From: Desulfoscipio sp. XC116
GTDB taxonomy: Bacteria > Bacillota > Desulfotomaculia > Desulfotomaculales > Desulfallaceae
Direction of reading: 5' to 3'
Assembly: GCF_039851975.1 (NCBI RefSeq)
Contig: NZ_CP156660.1
Coordinates: 2,547,035-2,611,034 of the forward strand
Length of the DNA: 64,000 bases
In this document: one piece after another, positions 43,840-52,665 of the stretch
Layout of the letters: every line of letters starts with the position of its first letter
Numbering within the stretch: position 1 is the first letter of the stretch
Notes under the pieces: generated by a model
What the model was told of the DNA's origin: nothing
The model's database searches: none
Seen by the model: the letters and a program-made list of their open reading frames with translations, nothing else
Made by a program: the position numbers and the translations under genes

Positions 43840-44123
43840 ACAGACGTTCCTGTGCATTGACGGTATTATACATATTTGACCCTCTCTTTGCCCTGATTTT
43901 CGCTTGCGGCGGCCTAAATTTATTCCTTGCGGCAAGATTTTTCCCAGATGAAGCCACCGAAGAAAGGCTTATCAACAATATACGGAACCTGACCGACAAG
44001 ACCCGCATCCTGATAAGCCATAAAAAAACGGCGTTACCCGTGTGTGATAGGGAAATCCGTATCAAAAACGGAAAATTGCTCACTATCGAAAAGAGGCGTC
44101 CACATGCAGTCCATACAGCTTGA
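43829..44123 (+). pseudogene. ABC exporter remnant with internal deletion
   Basis: Starts MKDKQTFLCIDGIIHI and stops; after a frame change the sequence resumes as PDEATEERLINNIRNLTDKT RILISHKKTAL and ends IRIKNGKL. These are the D-loop and H-loop (SHKKTA) of an ABC exporter ATPase. Membrane domain, Walker A and signature are gone. An exporter is the expected partner of a RiPP cluster. Confidence 0.78.
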
Positions 44124-45294
44124 AAGCCAATATTTAATTCACCTGCTGTCCGCGGTATTAAAGGATACACAGCCACAAAATCCGCCGGATAAGCTGGATT
44201 GGGAAAAGCTATATAAGCTTGCGGTCTGGCATGGCGTATCGAATATGGCTTGCTATGGCGTAAGCAGGCTGACGTGTGACAATCAGCCACCCCGGGACAT
44301 TCTGGAGAAATTTGAGAGCGACCGCAAAAAAGCCGTGGCAAGAGAAGCCACCCAGCATATCGCGGTGGAGCAAATCTTAGAAGCCTTTGAAGAAAAGGGA
44401 ATTGCCAGTATGCCCCTGAAAGGCTGCCTGCTTAAATATCTGTATCCGCGTCCCGACATGCGCCTAATGGCCGACATAGATATTTATTTTAAAACGGAAC
44501 AGGCGGAAAAGGTAAAGAAAATCATGCCGGAGCAAGGCTATACGGCTAAGCACCAGGGCGGAAACCACGATGTTTTTTACAGGCAGCCGTTCATGAATAT
44601 AGAAATGCACCACCGGCTTATTTCAGAAGACAGTCCCTACAGCGATTATCTGAAAAAAACCTGGGAGAGAGCTCTCCTAAAACCTGGCTGTGATTATACA
44701 TACGAGCTTTCCCGTGAGGACTTTTATATCTATCTCTTAATCCACCTGACCAAACACTACTCGGGCGGCGGCACCGGCATCCGTTCTTTTCTGGACATAT
44801 GGGTGTATAAAGAGCGCTATAAAGATGAAATGGACTGGGACTACATACAGGCGGAGCTAAATAAAATCAACTTTCTGGAATTTGCGAAAAACATCTCCGG
44901 CCTTTGTGAAGTATGGTTTGGGAATGCCGGGAGCACTGTGTTGTACGATGAAATGACGGAGTACGTTTCTTGCAGCGGCGTTTATGGCATAAGAAAACAT
45001 GCTGTCGTATCTTCTATGGGCATCAAGTCAGGTAAACAGTATTCGGTCAGGATGGCAAAATGGTTGTACAGCTTGAAGCTGTTTTTTCCGCCCTTTGACA
45101 TCATGAAAATCAAATACCCGTTCCTTGAAAGGGTGCCTAAACTACTTCCGATCTGCTGGGTGCTGCGGGGCATCCGGTGTATCGTATTCAAACGCAGGAA
45201 TACGCTGCAAATGATCAATAATGTCCACGCCGTATCAGAGCAAGACATAAGAAAAATAGGACGGCTGCATGAAAAAGCAGGGCTTTTGAAGTAA
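44104..45294 (+). CDS. Nucleotidyltransferase-family protein (NTP_transf_5)
   Basis: 396 residues. The segment MPLKGCLLKYLYPRPDMRLMADIDIYF has the LKG...R...DxD signature of this family, Asp residues being the metal ligands. The same family is found in lasso clusters with kinases, where its role is unsettled. Start ATG at 44104 with AAGAGGCG upstream; the longer frame from 44044 lies in exporter debris. Confidence 0.75.
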   Translation: MQSIQLESQYLIHLLSAVLKDTQPQNPPDKLDWEKLYKLAVWHGVSNMACYGVSRLTCDNQPPRDILEKFESDRKKAVAREATQHIAVEQILEAFEEKGIASMPLKGCLLKYLYPRPDMRLMADIDIYFKTEQAEKVKKIMPEQGYTAKHQGGNHDVFYRQPFMNIEMHHRLISEDSPYSDYLKKTWERALLKPGCDYTYELSREDFYIYLLIHLTKHYSGGGTGIRSFLDIWVYKERYKDEMDWDYIQAELNKINFLEFAKNISGLCEVWFGNAGSTVLYDEMTEYVSCSGVYGIRKHAVVSSMGIKSGKQYSVRMAKWLYSLKLFFPPFDIMKIKYPFLERVPKLLPICWVLRGIRCIVFKRRNTLQMINNVHAVSEQDIRKIGRLHEKAGLLK

Positions 45295-45354
45295 TAAGAA
45301 GGCGAGCCTATCGAATTACCGGATTATACGAGGTTGCATATCGGCGTTGCGTAG

Positions 45355-45453
45355 ATGTATGTGGATGATCCCCGGTTTACTGTTTATTACGACCAGATTG
45401 CGCCCGGCTGCGCGTCGTTTCTGCGGAACGCAGTCCTGATCTACTGCAAATAA
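45355..45453 (+). pseudogene. C-terminal fragment of a TipA-type MerR regulator
   Basis: 32 residues: MYVDDPRFTVYYDQIAPGCA SFLRNAVLIYCK match the end of the TipAS antibiotic-recognition domain. A TAG immediately precedes and no winged helix is present. Right-hand edge of the decayed island. Confidence 0.65.
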
Positions 45454-45469
45454 TTTGCATCAAGCCGTT

Positions 45470-45946
45470 TTAAACGGTCGGCTCCAGGGAAAATCCGGCA
45501 TGGGTCATGCGCCAGCCTAACTTAGCGTAAAAATCGTGGGCGTCCCGGCGGCTGAGATTGCTGGACAGTATTATTTTGTAGCAGCCATGCTCCCGGGCTA
45601 TCCGTCCGGCCTCGGCCATGAGGCGCGTGCCAATGCCCCTCCCCCGAAATTTACTGTCCACCACAACATTTTCCACCGCCGCCCAGGGACTGCCCCGGTG
45701 CCCGAGATTGGGGATAATGATCACCGTCAGCGTGCCGATAATCCGCCGGTCCTTCACCCCCACCAGGATATGCTGGCGGGGGTCGGCGCTTACCTGCTCC
45801 CAGAGCTTTTCCTGATCTGCTTCGCTCCCGGCTGCAGTGTGACCACCGTAAGCTCCCTCCAGGTCACGGTAAAGAGACATAATGTCCGGCAGATCATTTA
45901 TGGCAGCCCGCCTGACAATCAGGTCCGGGCCTGGAACGCTATTCAT
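45470..45946 (-). CDS. GNAT acetyltransferase at the end of the phn operon
   Basis: 158 residues, single GNAT domain: VENVVVDSKFRGRGIGTRLM is the acetyl-CoA-binding Q/R-x-x-G-x-G/A motif; HDFYAKLGWRMTHAGF follows. Its start overlaps the stop of the TIM-barrel gene, so it is in the phn operon. By position it may play the role of PhnO (aminoalkylphosphonate N-acetyltransferase), though it is not clearly that subfamily. Confidence 0.75.
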   Translation of the reverse strand: MNSVPGPDLIVRRAAINDLPDIMSLYRDLEGAYGGHTAAGSEADQEKLWEQVSADPRQHILVGVKDRRIIGTLTVIIIPNLGHRGSPWAAVENVVVDSKFRGRGIGTRLMAEAGRIAREHGCYKIILSSNLSRRDAHDFYAKLGWRMTHAGFSLEPTV

Positions 45947-46895
45947 TTAATTCACCCTTTCTTTCCCTATCTCCCCCATAAACCAGGGCTCTGGCGTTGG
46001 CCAAGGCTTCACCGTAAAAAGCGCTGTAGCGGGGACGCATTTCCAGGGTGATGACCCCGTTGAAATTATTCAGCCGTGCCAAAGCATCACCGGCGGGAAT
46101 TTCTCCCCAACCGACCGGCAGGTGCATGTCGCCGCGCCCGGTGGCGGCCATTTCAGCCTGCTTTTTTTCGTAGGACGCGCAGATTTTGCCGAAATTATCA
46201 TGTAAATGAATATGTCTGACGTAAGGCGCAACGGCTTCCACCTCGTCCAGCAAATCGAAATGATAGTGGCAAGCGGCCAGGTAGGCATGGCCCAGGTCGA
46301 GGGTGACGCCCACCCGGGGATGGTTAATCTCCCGGATCACGGCGCCCAGTTGGTCAAGAAATTCACCGTAACAATAAGGGCTGGCGTCAAGGAAGGGGCG
46401 AGCGTTTTCCACAGCTATGGTCACTCCGTACCGCGCCGCCAGATCACCCATTTCCCCCAGCAGTGACCGTTCCATGTCCAACATAGCCTTTTGAACTTTT
46501 AAAGACGGCATGACCGCCCCGGGCAGCAGGAATTTTTCCTCCGGCAGAAAACGGCCCGCATGGTAGACCATGACGCCGGCCCCCAGCGCCGCCGTGAACT
46601 CAATGGTGGATATAAACATGCGCCGCTCCACATCGCCGGCTTCCATATTCATCAGGTTCATGGGATTGGGGCCGTGCACGACGTAGCGAAAGGGATAGCC
46701 CGCCAACAAGGCCAGTAATCCCTTCATCCTTTCCTTGTTCAACCGCCCGTTGAACATGACGCCGGCGCCGTGAGGGGCAATTTCCACATAAGGGAAACCC
46801 AGCCGGGCATAGTAATCAAGTTCCTCCCGCAAAGTATCAGGACTGCCGTCCACTTTGGCAGCGTCAGCATTGATGGCAAAACCTGCAATTTTCAC
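45939..46895 (-). CDS. TIM-barrel sugar-phosphate isomerase/epimerase-like protein
   Basis: 318 residues, AP-endonuclease-2 (xylose-isomerase-like) fold: VEIAPHG, RYVVHGPNPMN, MVYHAG, TIAVENARPF, VTLDLGHAY, HIHLHDNFG, ITLEMRPRY give the three-metal Glu/Asp/His pattern. GTG start overlaps phnM by 32 nt and has GGAGGG 8 nt upstream. No such gene is in the classical phn operon; it could process a ribose-phosphate intermediate, substituting for PhnP/PhnN (inference). Confidence 0.72.
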   Translation of the reverse strand: MKIAGFAINADAAKVDGSPDTLREELDYYARLGFPYVEIAPHGAGVMFNGRLNKERMKGLLALLAGYPFRYVVHGPNPMNLMNMEAGDVERRMFISTIEFTAALGAGVMVYHAGRFLPEEKFLLPGAVMPSLKVQKAMLDMERSLLGEMGDLAARYGVTIAVENARPFLDASPYCYGEFLDQLGAVIREINHPRVGVTLDLGHAYLAACHYHFDLLDEVEAVAPYVRHIHLHDNFGKICASYEKKQAEMAATGRGDMHLPVGWGEIPAGDALARLNNFNGVITLEMRPRYSAFYGEALANARALVYGGDRERKGELNE

Positions 46896-48087
46896 TCTGC
46901 AATCCCTCCGTTATTGATCTCCGGTAATTAACCCCGTAAACCTGAACCCCGCCCACTACCGTCCTGGTGACCACGGGAACGTCGCCCCGCATGTTGACCA
47001 CCACGGCGTCTCCCCATTTGCCTTCCTCCAAGCTGCCCAGCCGGTCCAGTCCCACCGCCCTGGCGGGTTCCAGGGTTACCAAACGCGCCGCCTCGGGCAA
47101 ACTCAGCATACTGTCGGCCAATATGAAGACAGACTGCAGCATGGCCGGAGGATAATAATCGGAACAAATTACTCCGGCCAGCCCGGCCTCAATGGCGTCG
47201 GCAGCCCGCATCCCCCGACCTGTGGAACCGCCCCGCACTATATTGGGCGCGCCCACGCAAACGTAATTGCCGCTGCGGTGAGCCGCCCGGGCCGTTTCCA
47301 GGTTAATGGGGAATTCATTGATGGCAGCCCCCAGGCCGCGATAATATGCAACCCGGCCGGGACTGTCATCGTCATGGGAAGCAATGGGAATACTCGCCTT
47401 TCCGGCAGCCGACCCCAGTTTTTCGACACAGCCGTGAGCCATGGCCCGGCCTTTTTCCTTCAAGGCAATATTGTCCTCTATGGCGCTGTATGGCAGGTGG
47501 TAGGTTTTTTCCATATAGCGGCGGTAATCCTCCAGAGTGGGATATTGCCCCTGTCCCGGAGTGTGGTCCATAAACGACAATAGATGAGCCAGCCTGTCGG
47601 CCAGCAGGGACATAACGATATCCAGACACCGGTAGTTGGTAATCTCAAAGCGGAGGTGGATACGATTGCGGATTAGTGAACGGTACCCGGCCATCGCCGC
47701 TATCTGGCGGATGGCAGCGGCCGCTTCGGCATCGTTGCGCACTCCGTACTCCGCCCCGGCAAAAGAAAAGGAATGAAACATGGTGGTGATGCCCTGTCCG
47801 GCCAGTTTTTTTTCCAGCTCGCTGAATGCCGGAGCAATATCGAAAAAAGTCCCCGGCCGGGGTTCCAATTCCTTTTCGATGGCGTCGCTGTGCAGATCAA
47901 CCAGCCCCGGCAGAATATATCCCCCGTCCGCGTCAATCACGGTATCCGCCGTCCGGGCGGCATTGATGTTAGTGCGTTTCCCCACCTGCTGTATAATGCC
48001 TTCTTCCATGTAAATTTCCGCCGCGTCAAGTACGCGATCCGGCAGCACCACCCGGCCGTTGGTAATCAGTAAAGTTGTTTTTTTCAT
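46864..48087 (-). CDS. phnM: Alpha-D-ribose 1-methylphosphonate 5-triphosphate diphosphatase
   Basis: 407 residues, amidohydrolase fold: LPGLVDLHSDAIEKELEPRPG (metal site), TMFHSFSFAGAEYG, IASHDDDSPGRV and VICSDYYPP all match PhnM. Removes pyrophosphate from the triphosphate made by PhnGHIL, giving the 5-phospho compound that PhnJ cleaves. The ATG overlaps phnL. Confidence 0.95.
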   Translation of the reverse strand: MKKTTLLITNGRVVLPDRVLDAAEIYMEEGIIQQVGKRTNINAARTADTVIDADGGYILPGLVDLHSDAIEKELEPRPGTFFDIAPAFSELEKKLAGQGITTMFHSFSFAGAEYGVRNDAEAAAAIRQIAAMAGYRSLIRNRIHLRFEITNYRCLDIVMSLLADRLAHLLSFMDHTPGQGQYPTLEDYRRYMEKTYHLPYSAIEDNIALKEKGRAMAHGCVEKLGSAAGKASIPIASHDDDSPGRVAYYRGLGAAINEFPINLETARAAHRSGNYVCVGAPNIVRGGSTGRGMRAADAIEAGLAGVICSDYYPPAMLQSVFILADSMLSLPEAARLVTLEPARAVGLDRLGSLEEGKWGDAVVVNMRGDVPVVTRTVVGGVQVYGVNYRRSITEGLQSENCRFCHQC

Positions 48088-48818
48088 ATGACCTCCCGCC
48101 TCACTTCGGCATCATCGCACCGGCCCGCCCGCATGACGAACACCCTGTCCACCAGGCGGTGCATAGCGTCCAAGTCGTGAAAGATACCGATAATGCTGGT
48201 GCCCTCCTTTTTGGCTTCCGTCAATACCCGCACCACGATCTGTTTTGTTTCATGGTCCAGGGAGGCAGTGGGTTCGTCCAGCAGCAGCAGCCGCGGTTCG
48301 GTAATCAATGCCCGGGCCAGGTTGACCCGCTGCTGCTCTCCGCCGCTGAAGGTCGACGGGTAGGCATCCCACAAAGTCCGGTCAATGTTCATCATTTTTA
48401 GGTACTCCCCGGCCCTTTCGCCGGCCTGTTCCATATCCCAGCCTTTTTTCCTCAGTTCTCCGGCCAGCACGTCCAGCGCCGGCACCCGGGGCATCACTTT
48501 CAGGAACTGGCTGGCGTAACCGATGTCCAACCGGCGCAGCCGGATTATTTCCCGCTCCGGCGCACAGGCCAGGTCTGTTTCCCGACCGTCCCGGTGGCTA
48601 TAAATAATACTGCCCGAAGTGGCCAGGTAAGTACGGTAGATGCATTTAATCACCGAGGATTTGCCCGCGCCGCTGGGTCCGGTAAGACCCAGAAACTCCC
48701 CCCGCCGCAGCACGAAGCTGACGTTCTCGCAGGCGGTGATGACCTTCTCCCCCAGAACATGCAGGGTAAACTGTTTGAATAGTTCTCTGACCGCCAGGAT
48801 TTCATTTTGATTAAGCAT
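48084..48818 (-). CDS. phnL: C-P lyase subunit ATPase-like PhnL
   Basis: 244 residues. Walker A GPSGAGKSS, signature FSGGEQQR, Walker B LLLLDEP. PhnL acts with PhnGHI in forming ribose 1-phosphonate triphosphate; the ABC fold is not for transport. 10 nt after phnK. Confidence 0.93.
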   Translation of the reverse strand: MLNQNEILAVRELFKQFTLHVLGEKVITACENVSFVLRRGEFLGLTGPSGAGKSSVIKCIYRTYLATSGSIIYSHRDGRETDLACAPEREIIRLRRLDIGYASQFLKVMPRVPALDVLAGELRKKGWDMEQAGERAGEYLKMMNIDRTLWDAYPSTFSGGEQQRVNLARALITEPRLLLLDEPTASLDHETKQIVVRVLTEAKKEGTSIIGIFHDLDAMHRLVDRVFVMRAGRCDDAEVRREVI

Positions 48819-48828
48819 GCCAACCCCC

Positions 48829-49674
48829 CTAAAGCATGGAATGGACCAGCAGCTGAGTGTAATCGTGCTGAGGGTCTTCCAGTATCTGATCCGTAAGTCC
48901 CGTTTCCAGGATGCGGCCGTTTTTCATCACGGCGGTACGGTCCGCCAGCATTCTGATGACGCCCAGATCGTGAGACACCACCAGCATGGCAATGCTCAGC
49001 TCCCGCTGAATTTCCTTGATTAAATCCAATACCCGGGCCTGCACCGAAACGTCCAGTCCGGTGGTCACCTCGTCCAGGAAAAGCACCGGGGGATTATTGG
49101 CCAGGGCCTTGGCAATCTGCACCCGCTGCTGCATCCCGCCGCTGAAATTGGCCGGAAAATCGTCCATCCGGCTGAGGGGCACTTCGGTGCGCCCCAGCAG
49201 TTCCGCCGCCCGTTTTCTGATTGAGGACACATTATATACGTCGGCGGTTAATAATTTTTCCGCCACGTTGCCGCCGGCGGTAAAATGGGGTTTGATGCCC
49301 AGCAGCGGATTCTGGTACACCATGCCCATCAGGTGGTTGCGGATGGTCCTTTTGTTTTGGGCGGACAGGGTGAAAATATTTGTCCTTCCGCCGTCAAAGG
49401 CGCTGAAATAACACTCACCGCCCGAAACTTGCTCGTCAAAATACAGGCAGCGCGCCAATGTGCTCTTGCCGGACCCGCTTTCCCCCACGATGCCCAGTAT
49501 TTCACCCTGCTCCAGCGTTAAACTGACGCCGCCGCAGGCCACCAGGGTGTTGCAGCGGGGGCAGGCGCTGGTGCCGGATTCCGGGCCGGTCATGGTCAGG
49601 CAGTGGGGACAGCCGCTTCCGTACAGCTTGATCAGGTTGTTAACCTCCAGCACGGTGTTATCTTCCGCTATCAT
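48829..49674 (-). CDS. phnK: C-P lyase accessory ATPase PhnK with Cys-rich insert
   Basis: 281 residues. Walker A GESGSGKST, signature FSGGMQQR, Walker B VLFLDEV. An N-terminal insert (Cys22, Cys25, Cys38, Cys41, Cys47) absent from the about 250-residue E. coli protein forms a zinc-ribbon-like loop between the first strands. PhnK docks on the PhnGHIJ core. The start overlaps the phnJ stop. Confidence 0.93.
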   Translation of the reverse strand: MIAEDNTVLEVNNLIKLYGSGCPHCLTMTGPESGTSACPRCNTLVACGGVSLTLEQGEILGIVGESGSGKSTLARCLYFDEQVSGGECYFSAFDGGRTNIFTLSAQNKRTIRNHLMGMVYQNPLLGIKPHFTAGGNVAEKLLTADVYNVSSIRKRAAELLGRTEVPLSRMDDFPANFSGGMQQRVQIAKALANNPPVLFLDEVTTGLDVSVQARVLDLIKEIQRELSIAMLVVSHDLGVIRMLADRTAVMKNGRILETGLTDQILEDPQHDYTQLLVHSML

Positions 49675-50534
49675 CAGTCAGTTCCTTCCTTCCGGGCCCG
49701 CCGGAGCTTGTCACAGTGACTGCTGTCGGAACAAGCGTATATTTTTTGGCCGTTCCCGGCGCCCGTAATTTCATTGAGATAAGTATGTGAAGCGCCGCAG
49801 CGGGTACAACTGTGGCCGTTAAAATCCTCAACCCGGAATTTAAAATCATCAAACTCCAGCGGCTGCACCCTGGTGTAGGGCGGGACGGCATAAATCCTTT
49901 TTTCCCGGCCGGCGCCGAAAAGATATAATGTATCCGCATTGTCCAGCTTCGGCACGTCCCAACGCGGTATCGGCGACGGATCAATAAGATAGCGGCCGTT
50001 GACCAGGGACGGATAACGCGCGCCGATGGTAATCTCCCCCCATTTGACAATGTTCTCATACAGGAAAATCCACATTCTGCTGTAATCCATTTCACCGTGC
50101 ATCTCCCTGGCTTTTACCTCACTGGGCTCCACGTAGCGCAGCGGGTCGGGAATGGGCACCTGGAGAACCAGGATCTGATCTTCGCGCATCTTTTCCTCGG
50201 GTATCCGGTGCCGCGTCTGCACGATAGTGGCCGCTTTGGTGTCGAAGGTAGTCTCAACCCCGGTGGTCTTTACCAGCAGATTGCGGATATTCACCGCGTT
50301 TACACCGCCGTCGCAGCCCTGGTCGATTACTTTAAGCACATCGTTCGGCCCGATAATGGACATGGTGATTTGGATGCCGCCGGTGCCCCAGCCCCGGGCA
50401 ATGGGCAGTTCCGGGGAAGCAAAGGGCACCTGGTAACCGGGAATAGCCACCGCCTTTAAAACTTTACGCCGGATTTCCCTTTTGGTGTTTTCATCTAAAA
50501 AAGCGAAATTATAGCCCTGCTGGTGCATCTTCAT
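49674..50534 (-). CDS. phnJ: Carbon-phosphorus lyase core subunit PhnJ
   Basis: 286 residues. The radical-SAM cluster ligands are exactly spaced as Cys243-X2-Cys246-X21-Cys268-X5-Cys274. AIPGYQVPF contains the Gly (33) corresponding to the glycyl-radical position of E. coli PhnJ. Cleaves the C-P bond of ribose 1-methylphosphonate 5-phosphate, releasing methane or another alkane. It overlaps phnI by 26 nt. Confidence 0.96.
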   Translation of the reverse strand: MKMHQQGYNFAFLDENTKREIRRKVLKAVAIPGYQVPFASPELPIARGWGTGGIQITMSIIGPNDVLKVIDQGCDGGVNAVNIRNLLVKTTGVETTFDTKAATIVQTRHRIPEEKMREDQILVLQVPIPDPLRYVEPSEVKAREMHGEMDYSRMWIFLYENIVKWGEITIGARYPSLVNGRYLIDPSPIPRWDVPKLDNADTLYLFGAGREKRIYAVPPYTRVQPLEFDDFKFRVEDFNGHSCTRCGASHTYLNEITGAGNGQKIYACSDSSHCDKLRRARKEGTD

Positions 50535-51612
50535 CCTCCTTAAGCTTCCTGGTCCTGCGCAGGCGGTCCAGCGTAGATTGAAAGGTCACATAATGGGGCA
50601 GTTTCCAGTGGGCCACAAAGCCGGAGGATTCAATGCCGTCAATATGATATAGAACAAATTCTTCGTCTTCCGCCGGCGCTTTATGGGCGGAGCGGCTGAG
50701 CAAGGTGCGGTCAAGAATGCCCATGGAAATGGCTTTCAGTTCATTGTGGCCGAAACACAGGCCGTAACCCAGGGTAAGCTGCGGCTTACCGCTCTTATCC
50801 CCCTCGTCATACCGGGCAATGATTTCAGCCTCGGTTACCAGAATCCCGCCTACATATACCGGTTCATTGGCGCCCGGGTGATTGATGCGCAGCGGCACGG
50901 TGCCCACCCGCAGTTCTCCCAGGTAGGGGTGGATATCGCCGTATCCCCGGATGGAACTGTAGGCCAGGGCCATCATGGCCCCGGTCTCCCCCCGGGCCAA
51001 GGACTGCAGCTTGGCGGAGCGCCGGCAGGGGAAGGAGATACTCTCCCTGGTGATATCACACAAACCACCGCCTGCGTCCGAAGGCTCCACCAGCAGCCCC
51101 TCCCGGCGCAGTAGTTCCACCACTTTGGGGAAGGTATCGGGAAGCTGCTGTGCGGACATCTGTACATCCAGACCCATAAGAAAATCACGCACGCTGTCCC
51201 GCTCCTCGTCCAGCAGGGAAAAATTCACCAGTCGCTGGGTATAGTCTCTGGTCGGCCCCAGTATCTGGCCCCCGGGAATATCTTGAAAGGCGCCGGAAAT
51301 ACGCCTGATTATTTTCATTTCCCCGGTATCGGCCGGCAGCGAAACATAGCGCCGGGCCCGGGTGGCACGGTAGGCGCGCACGATAAATGAAGCTTCTATG
51401 TTGTCCCCCTCGGCCTGTTTTAAACTCAGGGCGGCAATAGTGGGAGCGTACAGAGCCCCCTCCCCCATCACTTTATCTACCGCCAGCCGCTGCTGTTCTT
51501 TAATCTGGCCAACCTCAAGCGGAGCGGAATCTCCCTTGAGACGGAAGTAAGCGACCAGTTCTTCCGCCTTTAATATGGCCTCCGAACCTCCGGAAACCGC
51601 CACATAGCCCAT
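50509..51612 (-). CDS. phnI: Phosphonate C-P lyase subunit PhnI
   Basis: 367 residues, the usual length. Starts MGYVAVSGGSEAI, a PhnI hallmark, with the conserved ITRESISFPCRRSAKLQSLARGETG middle. Nucleosidase component that with PhnG, H and L displaces adenine from ATP by phosphonate. GGAGGTGA before the ATG, which overlaps the phnH stop. Confidence 0.95.
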   Translation of the reverse strand: MGYVAVSGGSEAILKAEELVAYFRLKGDSAPLEVGQIKEQQRLAVDKVMGEGALYAPTIAALSLKQAEGDNIEASFIVRAYRATRARRYVSLPADTGEMKIIRRISGAFQDIPGGQILGPTRDYTQRLVNFSLLDEERDSVRDFLMGLDVQMSAQQLPDTFPKVVELLRREGLLVEPSDAGGGLCDITRESISFPCRRSAKLQSLARGETGAMMALAYSSIRGYGDIHPYLGELRVGTVPLRINHPGANEPVYVGGILVTEAEIIARYDEGDKSGKPQLTLGYGLCFGHNELKAISMGILDRTLLSRSAHKAPAEDEEFVLYHIDGIESSGFVAHWKLPHYVTFQSTLDRLRRTRKLKEDEDAPAGL

Positions 51613-52223
51613 TAGCAGGTCACCTCCTTTTCAATATTCACGGCGCAGGAGCGGGGCAAAGCCGCCAGGGCGCCGTTCTGATCCGTTAAAATAAGGTCCA
51701 CGCCCAAGGGAAACTCCCGGTTCAATTTCTGCACACGGTGCATATTGGCCGGGCACAAACCTTTCAGTGCCAGTCTCTGAATACCGTCAACACCGGGTCC
51801 GCGCAGGGTCAGCCGCAACCCGTCGCCTTGTTCGCCAATGGCATCCACCATGACGATCAAGGTCGCCCCCCGTTCGGGGAAAAGCAAGTCGCCCCGGCAC
51901 AGGCCGGCCAGTTCCGGAAAATCACCCCGGCCGTCCAGGATGATAAACTGCGCCCGGGATAATTCCTCCGCCCGGGAGCCGCTGTTCAAACAAATATATT
52001 GCCTGGAAGCTTCGTTGTCCGGCAGCAGGGCAAAAGAAGTTTCACTGTCCAGCAGCGTAAAGGCCACTCCGGCGGCATAAGGATTAATTTCCGCCGGGGG
52101 ATAAAGCTCCGGGCGCGCAAGGAGCATAATTTTCCCCGGCCTGGCCACGGCGTCCAGCATCAGCCGGTAAATGCGCTGGGTATCAAACACTCTGTCGAAG
52201 CCGGATTCAAAAACTACGTTCAT
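51612..52223 (-). CDS. phnH: C-P lyase subunit PhnH
   Basis: 203 residues; FDRVFDTQRIYRLMLDAVARPG at the N-terminus and the hydrophobic DSETSFAL core match PhnH, a structural subunit of the PhnGHIJ core. GGAGGG 6 nt upstream. Confidence 0.93.
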   Translation of the reverse strand: MNVVFESGFDRVFDTQRIYRLMLDAVARPGKIMLLARPELYPPAEINPYAAGVAFTLLDSETSFALLPDNEASRQYICLNSGSRAEELSRAQFIILDGRGDFPELAGLCRGDLLFPERGATLIVMVDAIGEQGDGLRLTLRGPGVDGIQRLALKGLCPANMHRVQKLNREFPLGVDLILTDQNGALAALPRSCAVNIEKEVTC

Positions 52224-52226
52224 CAG

Positions 52227-52640
52227 TTATCCCTCCATAATATCGAAGCGAACCTTTGTGCCGGCCACAAGACTGTCTTCCCGCCGCTGCATCCGGAGCA
52301 GGCGCTCTTTTTCCGCGGCAATAGCGCTTAAAATTTCTTCTTCCTCCGGCACCCGGGCGGCCAGGGCGGCGTTAATCACCGCAAAACACAGTACCCGGGC
52401 GGGCTCGTCTTCAATAGCCACGCCGTAACCTACAACCCCATCGACGGTCACCGCGGCCTCGCTGATCAGCACTTCACCCAGACAGAACGGAGTACCGCCC
52501 ACGCTGTCCAGGGCCTGCATCATCACCAGGCAGGTATCCGGATTTTGCACCACCTTAACCTCGTGCCGCTCGGCAATGCCCCGGGCTATTTCCTGCCACA
52601 GGGGAAAATCCCCCCGGGTCAGCACATCCTGCAATTCCAT
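52227..52640 (-). CDS. phnG: C-P lyase subunit PhnG
   Basis: 137 residues from the ATG at 52640 with GGGGAGG 11 nt before; a GTG four codons earlier abuts that site. VKVVQNPDTCLVMMQALDSVGGTPFCLGEVLISEA is the family core. It precedes phnH by 3 nt. Confidence 0.93.
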   Translation of the reverse strand: MELQDVLTRGDFPLWQEIARGIAERHEVKVVQNPDTCLVMMQALDSVGGTPFCLGEVLISEAAVTVDGVVGYGVAIEDEPARVLCFAVINAALAARVPEEEEILSAIAAEKERLLRMQRREDSLVAGTKVRFDIMEG

Positions 52641-52665
52641 TGGCTGTCCCACCTCCCCGTGATAA

